Positions 16,101 through 25,540 of a stretch of 54,505 nt of DNA are shown here, in pieces; the first letter of the stretch is position 1, and every line of letters begins with the position of its first letter. A program made the position numbers and the translations under genes. The stretch is from JBHJGU01 sp050331475 (lineage in GTDB: Bacteria; Pseudomonadota; Alphaproteobacteria; Caulobacterales; Maricaulaceae). The notes below the pieces were generated by a model, which searched no databases, had not been told where the DNA came from, and saw only the letters and a list, made by a program, of their open reading frames with translations. The DNA lies in NCBI GenBank assembly GCA_050331475.1, contig JBHJGU010000090.1:1-54505 (forward strand), read 5' to 3'.

Positions 16101-17317
16101 TGGGCGCGATGCTGACGGATCCCACCCCGGCGGAAGCCGCGCTACTCGCCCTGATCGGCGAGCCGGACGCGCCCGCGCGCGCCCAAGCCGCCCAAGCGTT
16201 CCGCGCCGCGGGTTTGCCCCATCGCCGGGTGGAGGCCTGGAAATGGACCGATCTGCGCCGGACGTTGAAGACAAGCCTGGAACGCGCCGCGCGCCCCGCC
16301 GAGCGGCTCACCGCCGGGGCCCCGATCCTTGATAACGCAGACGCGCTAGGCTGGACCAATGGCGTGCGCAACCAGACCCAATTGTCCGCTGCGCTCAGCT
16401 TGAGCCTGGAGCCAAGCCCAGCTTTGGACGACCGCGTCATGGAGCGCCCAGCCGCCGCCCTTGCCGTGGCTTTGGCTGAAGAGCGGGTGAGCTTGAGCGT
16501 TGAGGCCGGCGCGGAGGCGCGTTTGACCCTGCGTCACGCCGCGCACGGGCCTGGCGTTAGCGCCGAGCATCTCGCCTTGCATCTTGCGGCCGGGGCGCGC
16601 TTGACGCTGGTTGAGGTATATGACGGCGCAAGTGCGGGCGCGTTTGCGAACACGTTGGTCGAACTCACCCTTGAGCCAGGCGCGCGGCTGGACCGGGTGG
16701 TCGTGCTTGATGATGCGGACGGGGTTCGCGCGGCGACCACGCTTGCCCGCGTCGCCCAAGACGCCGCTTTCACCCAAACCGTCATCACCGGCGGCGCGCA
16801 GCTAAGCCGATTTGAGACCGTGGTCGATGTGAACGGGGAGGGCGCTTTGGTCAGCCTTGACGGGGCGTATGCGCTCGGCTCCGGCCGGCATGCGGATTTG
16901 ACCACCCATGTGCGCCACGCCGCTCCGCACGCCCAGACCCAGGAGCTCTTTAAGGGTGTGGTCGCCAAAGGCGGTCGCGCGGTGTTCCAGGGTAAAATCC
17001 TGGTCGATTCCATCGCGCAGAAAACCGACGCGCGTATGGGCCACCACGCTTTGCTTCTTGAGGAGGGCGCGGAGGTCGACGCCAAGCCGGAGTTGGAGAT
17101 CTACGCCGACGATGTGGCGTGCGCCCATGGCAACACCGCCGGCGCACTCGATGAGGACGCATTGTTCTATCTGCGCCAACGCGGCGTGCCCGCCGCCGAG
17201 GCGCGCGCTCTTCTGACCCGCGCCTTCTTGGCCGAAGCGCTCGAGCGGATCGCCGATGAGCCGCTGCGCGAGGCGATGACGGACCGGTTAATCCAAGCGC
17301 TGGAGGCGCTGGTATGA
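16100..17317 (+). CDS. sufD: Fe-S scaffold partner SufD
   Basis: A protein of 405 residues. The N-terminal helical part contains RRVEAWKWTDLRR, typical of SufD, and the C-terminal half is the beta-helix with TTHVRHAAPHAQTQELFKGV, AVFQGKILVDSIAQKTDA, DDVACAHGNTAGALDEDALFY and ending in a helical domain. The conserved His in the VACAHG motif is present. SufD pairs with SufB as the scaffold. Overlaps on both sides show coupled translation. Confidence 0.96.
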   Translation: MGAMLTDPTPAEAALLALIGEPDAPARAQAAQAFRAAGLPHRRVEAWKWTDLRRTLKTSLERAARPAERLTAGAPILDNADALGWTNGVRNQTQLSAALSLSLEPSPALDDRVMERPAAALAVALAEERVSLSVEAGAEARLTLRHAAHGPGVSAEHLALHLAAGARLTLVEVYDGASAGAFANTLVELTLEPGARLDRVVVLDDADGVRAATTLARVAQDAAFTQTVITGGAQLSRFETVVDVNGEGALVSLDGAYALGSGRHADLTTHVRHAAPHAQTQELFKGVVAKGGRAVFQGKILVDSIAQKTDARMGHHALLLEEGAEVDAKPELEIYADDVACAHGNTAGALDEDALFYLRQRGVPAAEARALLTRAFLAEALERIADEPLREAMTDRLIQALEALV

Positions 17318-18534
17318 CCCACGCCTTTGACGTTGACGCGATCCGGACCGATTTCCCAATTCTCGCGCGCGAGGTGCATGGCCGGCCGCTGGTTTATCTC
17401 GATAATGCGGCGTCCGCACAGAAGCCCCAAGCGGTGATTGACGCCATGACCGGCGCCATGACCCACGCCTACGCCAATGTGCACCGTGGGCTGCACACGC
17501 TCGCGAATGAGACCACCGAAGCCTTTGAAGGGGCGCGTAGCAAAGTCGCGGGCCTTTTGAACGCAGCCGGCGATGAGATCGTATTCACCCGCGGCTCGAC
17601 CGAAGCGATCAATCTGGTCGCCAATGGGATTGCGGAACACATCCAGCCCGGCGACGAGATCGTGCTCTCGGTGATGGAGCACCATTCCAACATTGTGCCC
17701 TGGCATTTCCTGCGCGAGCGCCATGGCGCGGTGCTCAAATGGGTGGACGTCACCGAGGAGGGCCTGCTGGACCGCGCCGGCTATGAAGCTGCGCTCGGCC
17801 CACGCACCAAAATCGTTGCGCTGACCCATTGCTCCAACGTGTTGGGCACCAAGACCGACGGGGCGGAGATTGTCCGGCTGGCCCATGAGGTGGGCGCGCG
17901 GGTTCTGCTCGACGGCAGCCAAGCCGTGGTGCACGGAACCGTGGATGTGAAAGCGTTAGACGTGGATTTCTACGTCTTCACCGGCCACAAGCTTTACGGC
18001 CCTAGCGGTGTCGGCGCGCTTTACGCCAAACGCGAGCACCTGGAAACCCTGCGACCCTATCAGGGCGGCGGCGAGATGATCGCCAGCGTCAGCCAAGATG
18101 GGGTCACCTACGCCGACGCGCCACACAAATTCGAGGCGGGCACGCCCGCGATTATCGAGGCGATCGGGCTGGGTGCGGCGATCGATTATGTCAGCGGCTT
18201 TGACCGCGCAGCCGTGGAGGCCCATGAGCACGCGTTGCTCGCGCGCGCCATGGATGGACTCAGCGGCCTCAATGGCTTGCGGGTGCTCGGTCACGCCCCC
18301 GACAAGGCGGCGATCCTGAGCTTCACCTTTGAGGACGCCCACGCCCACGACATCGCCCAATTGCTTGACCGGTATGGGGTGGCGGTGCGCGCGGGCCACC
18401 ATTGCGCGGAACCCCTGATGCGCCGGTTCGGGGTTAACTCCACCGCGCGCGCGAGCTTCGCGCTCTACAACACGGCCGAGGAGGTGGACGCCTTCTTGAC
18501 CGCCCTTGACAAAACCCGCGCCTTTCTCAGCTAA
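17314..18534 (+). CDS. sufS: Cysteine desulfurase SufS
   Basis: A protein of 406 residues. Class II desulfurase: LVYLDNAASAQKPQ at the start, FTRGSTEAINLVANG, SVMEHHSNIVPW, PLP lysine in FTGHKLYGPSG, and the catalytic cysteine in RAGHHCAEPLMRRFGV. It delivers sulfur to the SufBC2D scaffold. No SufE is visible in the window, so the sulfur carrier may be encoded elsewhere or may be a SufU-like protein. ATG 17314 overlaps the sufD stop. Confidence 0.97.
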   Translation: MTHAFDVDAIRTDFPILAREVHGRPLVYLDNAASAQKPQAVIDAMTGAMTHAYANVHRGLHTLANETTEAFEGARSKVAGLLNAAGDEIVFTRGSTEAINLVANGIAEHIQPGDEIVLSVMEHHSNIVPWHFLRERHGAVLKWVDVTEEGLLDRAGYEAALGPRTKIVALTHCSNVLGTKTDGAEIVRLAHEVGARVLLDGSQAVVHGTVDVKALDVDFYVFTGHKLYGPSGVGALYAKREHLETLRPYQGGGEMIASVSQDGVTYADAPHKFEAGTPAIIEAIGLGAAIDYVSGFDRAAVEAHEHALLARAMDGLSGLNGLRVLGHAPDKAAILSFTFEDAHAHDIAQLLDRYGVAVRAGHHCAEPLMRRFGVNSTARASFALYNTAEEVDAFLTALDKTRAFLS

Positions 18535-18550
18535 CGAGGACGTTTCACCG

Positions 18551-18949
18551 ATGTCAGACGCCATGGAAACCGCTCGCGATATTGTGGATTTAACGCCGCC
18601 GAAAGCCGATACGCCGTCCACGGAGCCGATCGGCCAGGACGAGGTGGATCGGATCACCGACGACCTCGTTGCGGCGTTTAAGTCGGTTTACGACCCCGAA
18701 ATCCCAGTGGACATTTACGAACTCGGCCTGATCTATAAGGTTGACCTGTCCGATGATCGCGAAGTGATGATCGACATGACACTCACCGCGCCGGGCTGCC
18801 CCGTGGCCGGGGAAATGCCCGTTTGGGTGCGTGAGGCCGCGATGAAGGTCGACGGCGTCTCCGACGTGACCGTCAATATGGTGTTCGATCCGCCTTGGAC
18901 GCCCGGGCGGATGTCCGATGAAGCCAAGCTTCAGCTGAATTTTTTCTAG
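18551..18949 (+). CDS. sufT: SufT-like Fe-S maturation protein (MIP18/DUF59)
   Basis: A protein of 132 residues with a disordered acidic N-terminus of about 30 residues, then the DUF59 domain: VYDPEIPVDIYELGLIY, TLTAPGCPVAGEMP with its conserved cysteine, and VNMVFDPPWTPGRMS. Such proteins assist Fe-S maturation. ATG 18551 is chosen because GAGGA lies 10 bases upstream; the frame from 18506 overlaps sufS. TAG stop. Confidence 0.9.
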   Translation: MSDAMETARDIVDLTPPKADTPSTEPIGQDEVDRITDDLVAAFKSVYDPEIPVDIYELGLIYKVDLSDDREVMIDMTLTAPGCPVAGEMPVWVREAAMKVDGVSDVTVNMVFDPPWTPGRMSDEAKLQLNFF

Positions 18950-18967
18950 TCCTGAGGAAACCTCGCT

Positions 18968-19333
18968 ATGGCCCGCCGTCCGCGCCCCAAAGTCGTCACC
19001 CTTACGGAAGCCGCCGCTGACCGCGTGAAATCTATTCTGGATTCGGGTGATCATAAATACCTACGTGTCGGGGTGAAAAACGGCGGCTGCGCGGGCATGG
19101 AATACGTGCTCGATTACGCTGACGTGGTCGCGCCGTTAGATGAAACCGTCCAAGATCAAGGGGTCGAGATCTTGATCGATGCAAAAGCGGTGCTGTTTCT
19201 TCTCGGTACGCAGATCGATTACGAAGTGACGCCACTGCATTCGAAGTTTGTGTTTAATAATCCCAACCAAACAGATGCTTGCGGTTGTGGGGAAAGTGTG
19301 ACGTTGACACCGGCGCAAGTCGGTTCAATTTAA
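18968..19333 (+). CDS. sufA: A-type Fe-S carrier SufA/IscA
   Basis: A protein of 121 residues. HesB/IscA fold with the three expected cysteines: NGGCAGMEY and DACGCGES. It carries assembled clusters to target proteins. It is 18 bases after the sufT-like gene with TGAGGA in the gap. It is the last gene of the operon. The 257 bases after it (to 19590) are AT-rich and hold no gene I can support, only short palindromic bits such as AATTAATT near 19370. Confidence 0.93.
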   Translation: MARRPRPKVVTLTEAAADRVKSILDSGDHKYLRVGVKNGGCAGMEYVLDYADVVAPLDETVQDQGVEILIDAKAVLFLLGTQIDYEVTPLHSKFVFNNPNQTDACGCGESVTLTPAQVGSI

Positions 19334-19590
19334 AGATAACCGACAGGCGTTAATCGAATAAATGGATCAATTAATTAAAGATCGATTCAGCAAGACTCTT
19401 GAGTATCGCCAATTTAGAGCTTTGAAATCATCGCTGATTTGTTTTTTTGCAGCCTGTTATGAAGATTTGTCGCGATTTTCCGCGGCAACCGGTCGCATTT
19501 TAAGAATCTAACAAGCTCCTTCGACGATCTTCACCGCGTCGTGAACTCCGCAGCGATACGGCGGCCGCGGTGCGAGACGAGGACGAAACA

Positions 19591-21219
19591 ATGAAAAATC
19601 TTAGTATTAAAGTAAAAATGGCGATGATTTTTTGCGGGATCGTCGTCTTCACGCTCCTAGCGATTTACGGCAACACCAAAATCGTCAAAGGCAGCGCATT
19701 TAACTTCGCCAACTATGAGCATATCAAAGGCTATTACGAGGCTGAAGAAGCGTTTGACGCTTACTTACAGGCACCCGCCGCCGAACGCGCGAGCGCTCTG
19801 CGGAAGCTCGACGGGGCCATTGAGTATTACGGTCAGCCCGCGCGCGATTGTAAACGCATGGTCGGGTTCGATGATCGGCTGGTGCTGGCCCTGATCGGCA
19901 CCTCCGACGTTATTCGGCTCTGCGACAAGGACATTGCGGAGTCCGATGAGATGCGCGCGGCTATCGCCCGCACCCTTGGCGGGGGCATGGATCACGCCGC
20001 CTTGGTTCCGGTGTTGACCCGTCTGATGGCGTCGTCAAAACAGAATTCCGAGGATTTCGAAGCGCCGGTCAATGCGACCGTGGGCTTTATCAATATCGCT
20101 ATGTCCGCCATGACCATTGTATTCGGCCTTGCGGCCTGCGGCTTGGCGGCCTATGTAGGGCGCGAACTGGCCAGCGGCGTGAAGAATTTGGGCCAAGCGA
20201 CCGCGGCGATCGCCAATGGCGATGTCGACCGGGAAGTGCCCGACACCGATATGAACAATGAGATCGGTGATTTAGCCCGGGCGCTGGAACAATTCCGGGT
20301 GGCGGAAATCGAGCGTCGGGAATTGGCGAAGAAGTCCGCCGCGATCGATGACGCCGAACAGCGCGCCGCGCGCGCCCAGCGCATGGATAAAATCGCCGCC
20401 GCCTTCGAAATGAGCGCAGGCGACGCGTTGAAAACCCTCACCGAGGTGGCCGAGCGCGCCCAGAAAACCGCCGAAGAACTGGCCGACGGCGCCCAGACCA
20501 CCGAACGGTTGACGGAGGAAGCTGGCGGCGCGAGCCGGGACAACGCTGAGCGCATGAATGGGGTGGCGGCGTCAGCCGAGGAACTGGCCGCCTCTATCGC
20601 GGAGATCCGCCGCCGAACCGAGGATGCGCATGGCGTGGCCAATGAGGGCGGAGATTTGGTCGCTCAAACCAACGCCTCGGTGGAGGCTTTGTCTGGGGCC
20701 GCCCAATCCATCGGCCAGATCGTCAACCTCATCCAGGACATCGCCGAGCAGACCAATTTGCTGGCGTTGAACGCAACCATTGAGGCGGCGCGTGCGGGTG
20801 AGATGGGCAAAGGCTTCGCCGTGGTGGCGGGTGAGGTGAAAAGCCTCGCTAACCAGACCGGCAAAGCCACCTCCGACATCGCCGCTCAGATCGACGAAAT
20901 CCAGACCGCGACGCAGCGCGCGGTGGAGCAGGCGCAGGGTTTGTCCGGTGTGTTCGATCGGTTGCGCGCGGTCTCAGGGGACATTGCCGGCTCGGTGGAC
21001 CAACAAGACGGCGCGACCCGCGAAATCGGCGCGTCGGTGACGGCCGTGGCGGAGAACTCGTCCAATCTAAGCCAATCGGTGGATGTGGTGCGCGGCCGTG
21101 CGGTGGAGACCAACGCCTCCGCCCGTCAGATCCGGGAAATCGCCGCATCGTTGGGCGATATCTCTAACGGCTTGCGCGGTCAGGTCGATAATTTCCTCAG
21201 CGAGATGCGGGCCTGCTAA
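19591..21219 (+). CDS. Methyl-accepting chemotaxis protein
   Basis: A protein of 542 residues. Membrane segment 1 at about 10-28, a sensing domain of about 140 residues, membrane segment 2 at about 175-195, then HAMP (about 200-250, with NEIGDLARALEQFR) and the signalling helical bundle with the hairpin tip EQTNLLALNATIEAARAGE. ATG 19591 is preferred to the GTG at 19570 because GAGGA lies about eight bases upstream and the membrane segment follows directly. The ligand is unknown. No C-terminal CheB/CheR docking pentapeptide is apparent. It has no che genes beside it. Confidence 0.93.
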   Translation: MKNLSIKVKMAMIFCGIVVFTLLAIYGNTKIVKGSAFNFANYEHIKGYYEAEEAFDAYLQAPAAERASALRKLDGAIEYYGQPARDCKRMVGFDDRLVLALIGTSDVIRLCDKDIAESDEMRAAIARTLGGGMDHAALVPVLTRLMASSKQNSEDFEAPVNATVGFINIAMSAMTIVFGLAACGLAAYVGRELASGVKNLGQATAAIANGDVDREVPDTDMNNEIGDLARALEQFRVAEIERRELAKKSAAIDDAEQRAARAQRMDKIAAAFEMSAGDALKTLTEVAERAQKTAEELADGAQTTERLTEEAGGASRDNAERMNGVAASAEELAASIAEIRRRTEDAHGVANEGGDLVAQTNASVEALSGAAQSIGQIVNLIQDIAEQTNLLALNATIEAARAGEMGKGFAVVAGEVKSLANQTGKATSDIAAQIDEIQTATQRAVEQAQGLSGVFDRLRAVSGDIAGSVDQQDGATREIGASVTAVAENSSNLSQSVDVVRGRAVETNASARQIREIAASLGDISNGLRGQVDNFLSEMRAC

Positions 21220-21243
21220 AGCACGCTCGCACGGAACGCCTAA

Positions 21244-21275
21244 GACGCCGCGCCTCCAACTGGGGGCGCGGCGTC
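21244..21275. terminator. GC-rich hairpin after the chemoreceptor gene
   Basis: A perfect 11-base stem (GACGCCGCGCC with GGCGCGGCGTC) and a 10-base loop, located between convergent genes. No T-run follows on either strand, so intrinsic termination is not certain. Confidence 0.45.
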
Positions 21276-21322
21276 GGCGTCTTGAAGAGGATGCGCGGGC
21301 GACGAAACCGTGGCTTTAAGGA

Positions 21323-22372
21323 TCAAGCCGCGCGGTTATTGTCGGGTTCGGGGTCCGCAGAGGTGCGATTGCGCCCGTCTTGTTTCGAGGCGTAGAGCAA
21401 TTTGTCGACACGCTCGAGCAGGTCGAACGGCTCCTCGGCCTCCCTTAATCGGCCAACGCCCAACGAGATCGTCACATGGCCGAGTTCTTCATTCGTCGAG
21501 CGTCGTTTGAGACGCTTTGCGCCCACGGCCTTACGGAGGCGTTCCGCCAAGGCGACCGCGTCGCTAAGCTTGGTGTCCGGCATGATCAGCGCGAATTCTT
21601 CCCCGCCATAGCGGGCGGCCAAATGTTCGGGCCAGCCGTGTTTTTGCACCGCGCCTGCGACGAAGCGGATGATCTGGTCGCCGGTCTGGTGCCCCCAAGT
21701 GTCGTTGATGGCTTTAAAATGATCGATATCGCACATCATCAGACAGAGTTCGGACTTCTGCGCGACCGCGTTGTTGCGCGCGCGGCGTAGTGCTTCGTCG
21801 AACCGTTTGCGGTTCGCTAAACCGGTCAACCCGTCGGTCATGGCTTCTTCGCGCACCCGCTCGAGGTTTTCGCGCAGTTGGTTGACCTCGTTCTTGGTGT
21901 CTTGCAGCCGACGCTCCAGCCCCGAGGTGTGCTCTTGCATGTGCTTGGTGGCCGCCACCAACCCGTCCACCAATAGCTTGACCGCTTTGGGATCGTCGCG
22001 GGCGTCCAGCTGGTCGCTCGCCCCGGACAGCGCCTCGCCATAGGCGGCGGTGTTGCGTTCGGCTTGGCGGAGTTGCGCCATCACCGAGCCGACTTGGGCG
22101 CTAATTTCCGCGCTGGCTTGCTGAACGGAGTCTTGCAGCTTCCGCGTTGATAAAAACTCACCGTGCAGGGCGTCAAGCGCGTCCTGGTTAATCCCAGATG
22201 GGTCACCGAGGATCTTCACGAGCCGCTCGGACAAAGGCGCATGCGCGCCGCGCGCGTGGACGAGCCAAAGCTCGTAATTGGCCGGGGTCGGGGACACGCC
22301 GCGCTCTATCATGTCGTCAAGCGCTTGGCGGGCGATCGCGCGGCCTTCCGCGTCGGCGGTCCACTCATACAT
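21323..22372 (-). CDS. Diguanylate cyclase (GGDEF), DgcB-like architecture
   Basis: A protein of 349 residues from ATG 22372. A soluble N-terminal helical region with coiled coil (about 80-180) precedes a GGDEF domain with metal-binding CDIDHFK (Asp215) and active-site GGEEF (256-260). It makes cyclic di-GMP. The residues ahead of the active site read WPEH where an RxxD inhibitory site would be, so product inhibition through the I-site should be absent. The layout (no membrane or receiver domain, helical N-part) resembles Caulobacter DgcB, and the neighbouring suf and DEAD-helicase genes also recall that region. Orthology is inference. A longer frame with GTG at 22417 is possible. Confidence 0.9.
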   Translation of the reverse strand: MYEWTADAEGRAIARQALDDMIERGVSPTPANYELWLVHARGAHAPLSERLVKILGDPSGINQDALDALHGEFLSTRKLQDSVQQASAEISAQVGSVMAQLRQAERNTAAYGEALSGASDQLDARDDPKAVKLLVDGLVAATKHMQEHTSGLERRLQDTKNEVNQLRENLERVREEAMTDGLTGLANRKRFDEALRRARNNAVAQKSELCLMMCDIDHFKAINDTWGHQTGDQIIRFVAGAVQKHGWPEHLAARYGGEEFALIMPDTKLSDAVALAERLRKAVGAKRLKRRSTNEELGHVTISLGVGRLREAEEPFDLLERVDKLLYASKQDGRNRTSADPEPDNNRAA

Positions 22373-22490
22373 GGTGATGTCGGTTCCCTGCGCATCCGGG
22401 GGCGGTGAGCCGCACACGAAAGGGGTTTAGGGCTGGAACTGGGAGCATAGCGTTAACCGGATGATTAAGGGCGGTGGGGGTGGGGACCGC

Positions 22491-23942
22491 TTAGGCGGCT
22501 TCCACCGCCGCATCCGTCGCCGGTTCGTTCTCGCTGGGGTCCGCCGACTCAGCCGTTTCGGCGCGCCGACCGGGCAATGGGGTTGGCCGGCGCAGGAAAT
22601 CAGGCACGTGGTCGCCCAGACCGATGACCGGTGCATCCCGGCGCTGGGGGCGGGGGGGCGGCGGTTTTTGCGCGCTCCGCACCGCTGGCTGAGCGCCCGA
22701 GCGGCTGCGACGCCCCGGGGCGCGACGCTCGCTCGGATCCGCCGCCTCCTCCGGGCGGGGTGCGGTGTCGACACGGGCTCGTGTCGATTTGACCGGCGTT
22801 TCGAAGGCGGCGTCCAGGTCTGGAATATCCGCGACCGGCAGCTCCTTCTTGATGAGCTCGGTCAATTTAGCGAAGGACTTTTTGTCCTCCGGGCAGGTGA
22901 TCAAATAGGCCTCGCCGCTGCGCCCCGCGCGGCCCGTCCGGCCAATTCGGTGCACATAGTCTTCCGGGTGGCGGGGGACGTCGAAGTTGAACACATGGCT
23001 GACCGCGGGGATGTCGAGCCCGCGCGCAGCCACGTCGCTGGCCACCAAGAGCTGGAGTTCATTCGCTTTGAATTGGCCAAGCACTTGCATTCGGGTGGCT
23101 TGAGCGAGATCGCCGTGAATCGCGGCCACGGAATACCCGTGTTTCGCCAAGGACCGGGCGACAATATCCACATCGCGCTTGCGATTGCAGAAAATAATAC
23201 CGTTCTTGACATCCGCATGGTCGATCGCCGCCCGTAGCGCGGCGCGCTTGACCCGCGCTTCGGCCGAGGGTGCGGGCACGATAAATTGCGCGACCGTGTC
23301 CGCGGTTTGCGCAGGGCGGCTCACCTCCACCCGCACCGGGGTCTGCAGAAACTGGTTCGTCAGACGCTCGATCTCCGCGGGCATGGTCGCGGAGAAGAAC
23401 AAGGTCTGCCGGGTAAACGGGGTCAGCTTAAAAATGCGCTCAATGTCGGGGATGAACCCCATGTCGAGCATACGGTCGGCTTCGTCCACGACCATGACCT
23501 GAACGCCGGTGAGCAACAGCTTGCCGCGCTCGAAATGGTCGAGCAGCCGGCCCGGGGTGGCGATCAGCACGTCCACGCCTTGGTTAAGCAGCCGATCCTG
23601 GTCGCCAAACGACACGCCGCCGATCAGTAAAGCCATAGAAAGTTTATGATTTTTCGCGTATTTCTCGAAATTTTCCGCTACTTGGGCGGCGAGTTCACGC
23701 GTGGGCTCCAACACCAAAGTCCGGGGCATCCGCGCTTTGGAGCGACCCTGCGCGAGCCGGTCGATCATGGGGAGGACGAAGCTCGCGGTCTTGCCCGTGC
23801 CCGTCTGTGCAATGCCGAGCACATCGCGACCTTTGAGCGCCTCGGGGATCGCTTGGGCCTGAATCGGGGTCGGTTCCGAATAGCCCGCCTCAGCAATGGC
23901 GTCTAAAAGCTTCGCGCTTAACCCAAGATCTTCGAAAGTCAT
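22491..23942 (-). CDS. rhlE: DEAD-box RNA helicase, RhlE type
   Basis: A protein of 483 residues. All helicase motifs are visible: Q-motif region with PTPIQAQAIP, AQTGTGKT, PTRELAAQ, TPGRLLDH, VVDEADRMLD, SAT, and HRIGRTGRAG. The C-terminal ~110 residues are Arg/Pro/Ala-rich, typical of RhlE-type tails that bind RNA. It remodels RNA in ribosome assembly or decay. ATG 23942 begins right before MTFEDLGLS, the usual start of the family; the frame reaches 24029 but the extra 29 residues do not fit the family. Confidence 0.92.
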   Translation of the reverse strand: MTFEDLGLSAKLLDAIAEAGYSEPTPIQAQAIPEALKGRDVLGIAQTGTGKTASFVLPMIDRLAQGRSKARMPRTLVLEPTRELAAQVAENFEKYAKNHKLSMALLIGGVSFGDQDRLLNQGVDVLIATPGRLLDHFERGKLLLTGVQVMVVDEADRMLDMGFIPDIERIFKLTPFTRQTLFFSATMPAEIERLTNQFLQTPVRVEVSRPAQTADTVAQFIVPAPSAEARVKRAALRAAIDHADVKNGIIFCNRKRDVDIVARSLAKHGYSVAAIHGDLAQATRMQVLGQFKANELQLLVASDVAARGLDIPAVSHVFNFDVPRHPEDYVHRIGRTGRAGRSGEAYLITCPEDKKSFAKLTELIKKELPVADIPDLDAAFETPVKSTRARVDTAPRPEEAADPSERRAPGRRSRSGAQPAVRSAQKPPPPRPQRRDAPVIGLGDHVPDFLRRPTPLPGRRAETAESADPSENEPATDAAVEAA

Positions 23943-24156
23943 TCGCTCGTCGTCGCATCCATTTGCGCCCGGGCTCTCCCTGCAAATGTCGGATGACATC
24001 CGCAGACCGCTTCGAAAATAACCAAACATGCCCGAGAATTTCTTGGCCGGAAGATATCCGTGCGCCGGCTTATGTCAACCGAATCCATTGCGCCGCACCG
24101 CTGGGTGAAACAGAAACGGCCAACGCGCGGCGGCCCCCTTCCAATATGCTGGGCGG

Positions 24157-25383
24157 TTACGCCGCGCTGTCCGCTCGTCGCCAGAGCGGAAACGGATCAG
24201 GCAAGGCGGGGGGCGCGTCGGGTGCGAAGACGTAATCTTCGGGCATCAGAGCCGCGTCGAGCCGCGCCTTCAGCGCCGGCCAATCAATATCGAAACCGAT
24301 AAACACGATTTCTTGGCGGCGATCGCCAAAGGGTTCGCACCAATGATGCGCCAGATACCCCTCAATCGCCTCGCCCTCCGGCCAGCGTTCGCGCGGCACA
24401 CTCGCCCACCAAGTTCCCAGCGGCGTGACGCTGGATAAGGCGCCGGCTAAGGCGAACTCCGCGACCCAGTCTGGTCGGGTGGCAAGCCAGAAATGCCCTT
24501 TGGCGCGGATCACGCCGGGCAAAGGACCGTTGAGCAGGGCGTGGATCGCCCCGGGTTGGAAGGGACGGCGCGCGCGATAGACAAACGACGTGACGCCATA
24601 TTCTTCCGACTCAGGGGTGTGATTGGCGTAATCGTAAAGCTCTTTCGCCCACATCGGGTGTTCGTGGGCTTTTTCGAAATCGAATAAGCCCGTGTCGAGG
24701 ATCGCGTCCGCCTCGACATCAGAGTAATTGGTCTCAATGATCCGCGCATCCGCGTTTAAGCTACGGATAATCTTGCGCGCCGCATCAACCTGGTGGGGTT
24801 GCGCGTCCTTGATCTTGTTCAGGATTATCACATCGGCGAATTCGATTTGGTCAGTTAACAAGTGGACAAGCGTGCGCTCATCCTCCTCGCCCATGACTTC
24901 ACCGCGATCGCGTAAGAAATCATGGCTCGAGTAGTCCTTGAGCAAATTCACCGCGTCGACGACGGTCACCATGGTGTCGATGCGCGCCACATCCGACAGG
25001 CTTTCGCCGTCTTCGTCGCGGAAATCAAACGTGGCGGCGACCGGCAAAGGCTCCGAAATGCCCGTGGATTCGATCAATAGGTAGTCAAACCGCCCTTCGG
25101 CGGCGAGACGGCGCACTTCTTCGAGTAAGTCGTCGCGTAGCGTACAACAAATGCACCCGTTCGACATTTCAACCAGAGTTTCGTCAGTTCGACTCAATTC
25201 TGAGCCGGCGCGCACCAGATCCGCGTCGATATTGACCTCAGACATGTCGTTAACAATGACGGCGACCCGTCGCCCTTCGCGGTTATTTAAAACCCGGTTG
25301 AGCAAAGTGGTTTTACCGGCGCCCAGAAAACCGGACAGCACGGTAACAGGCAGGCGGGGGTCGGCGTTGGGGGTCAAGGTCAT
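24157..25383 (-). CDS. Zinc-responsive COG0523 GTPase (CobW/ZigA family)
   Basis: A protein of 408 residues. P-loop GFLGAGKTT, the metal-binding GCICCTLRDD motif that defines COG0523, ESTGISEP, and guanine-binding LNKIKD. The C-terminal CobW domain includes KGHFWLATRP. These GTPases deliver metal ions, most often zinc under starvation. A Zur box 44 bases upstream of ATG 25383 points to zinc rather than cobalt. The frame continues to 25455, but the Zur box lies inside that extension, so the shorter start is preferred. Confidence 0.9.
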   Translation of the reverse strand: MTLTPNADPRLPVTVLSGFLGAGKTTLLNRVLNNREGRRVAVIVNDMSEVNIDADLVRAGSELSRTDETLVEMSNGCICCTLRDDLLEEVRRLAAEGRFDYLLIESTGISEPLPVAATFDFRDEDGESLSDVARIDTMVTVVDAVNLLKDYSSHDFLRDRGEVMGEEDERTLVHLLTDQIEFADVIILNKIKDAQPHQVDAARKIIRSLNADARIIETNYSDVEADAILDTGLFDFEKAHEHPMWAKELYDYANHTPESEEYGVTSFVYRARRPFQPGAIHALLNGPLPGVIRAKGHFWLATRPDWVAEFALAGALSSVTPLGTWWASVPRERWPEGEAIEGYLAHHWCEPFGDRRQEIVFIGFDIDWPALKARLDAALMPEDYVFAPDAPPALPDPFPLWRRADSAA

Positions 25384-25426
25384 AAACGGCTCGATTTCGT
25401 AGGCGTTAGTCGAATGTCGAGCGGTG

Positions 25427-25445
25427 AATGTTATAATATAACATG
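25427..25445. promoter_or_regulatory. Zur box
   Basis: The core TGTTATAATATAACA (25429-25443) is a perfect inverted repeat around a single base and equals the core of the classic proteobacterial Zur operator. It overlaps the expected promoter of the COG0523 gene, which should be derepressed in zinc shortage. Confidence 0.85.
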
Positions 25446-25540
25446 CCTGAGGCAAGCCTTATCCACGAAAACGGCGGTGATGCGCGCCTGGGGCGGACCA
25501 GATGTGGATCCAGGGTGCGACGATGCGCGCCAGGCGGGGC

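Noticed and set aside
19334..19590. CtrA boxes before the chemoreceptor
   Set aside because: TTAA elements exist, but not with the seven-base spacing.
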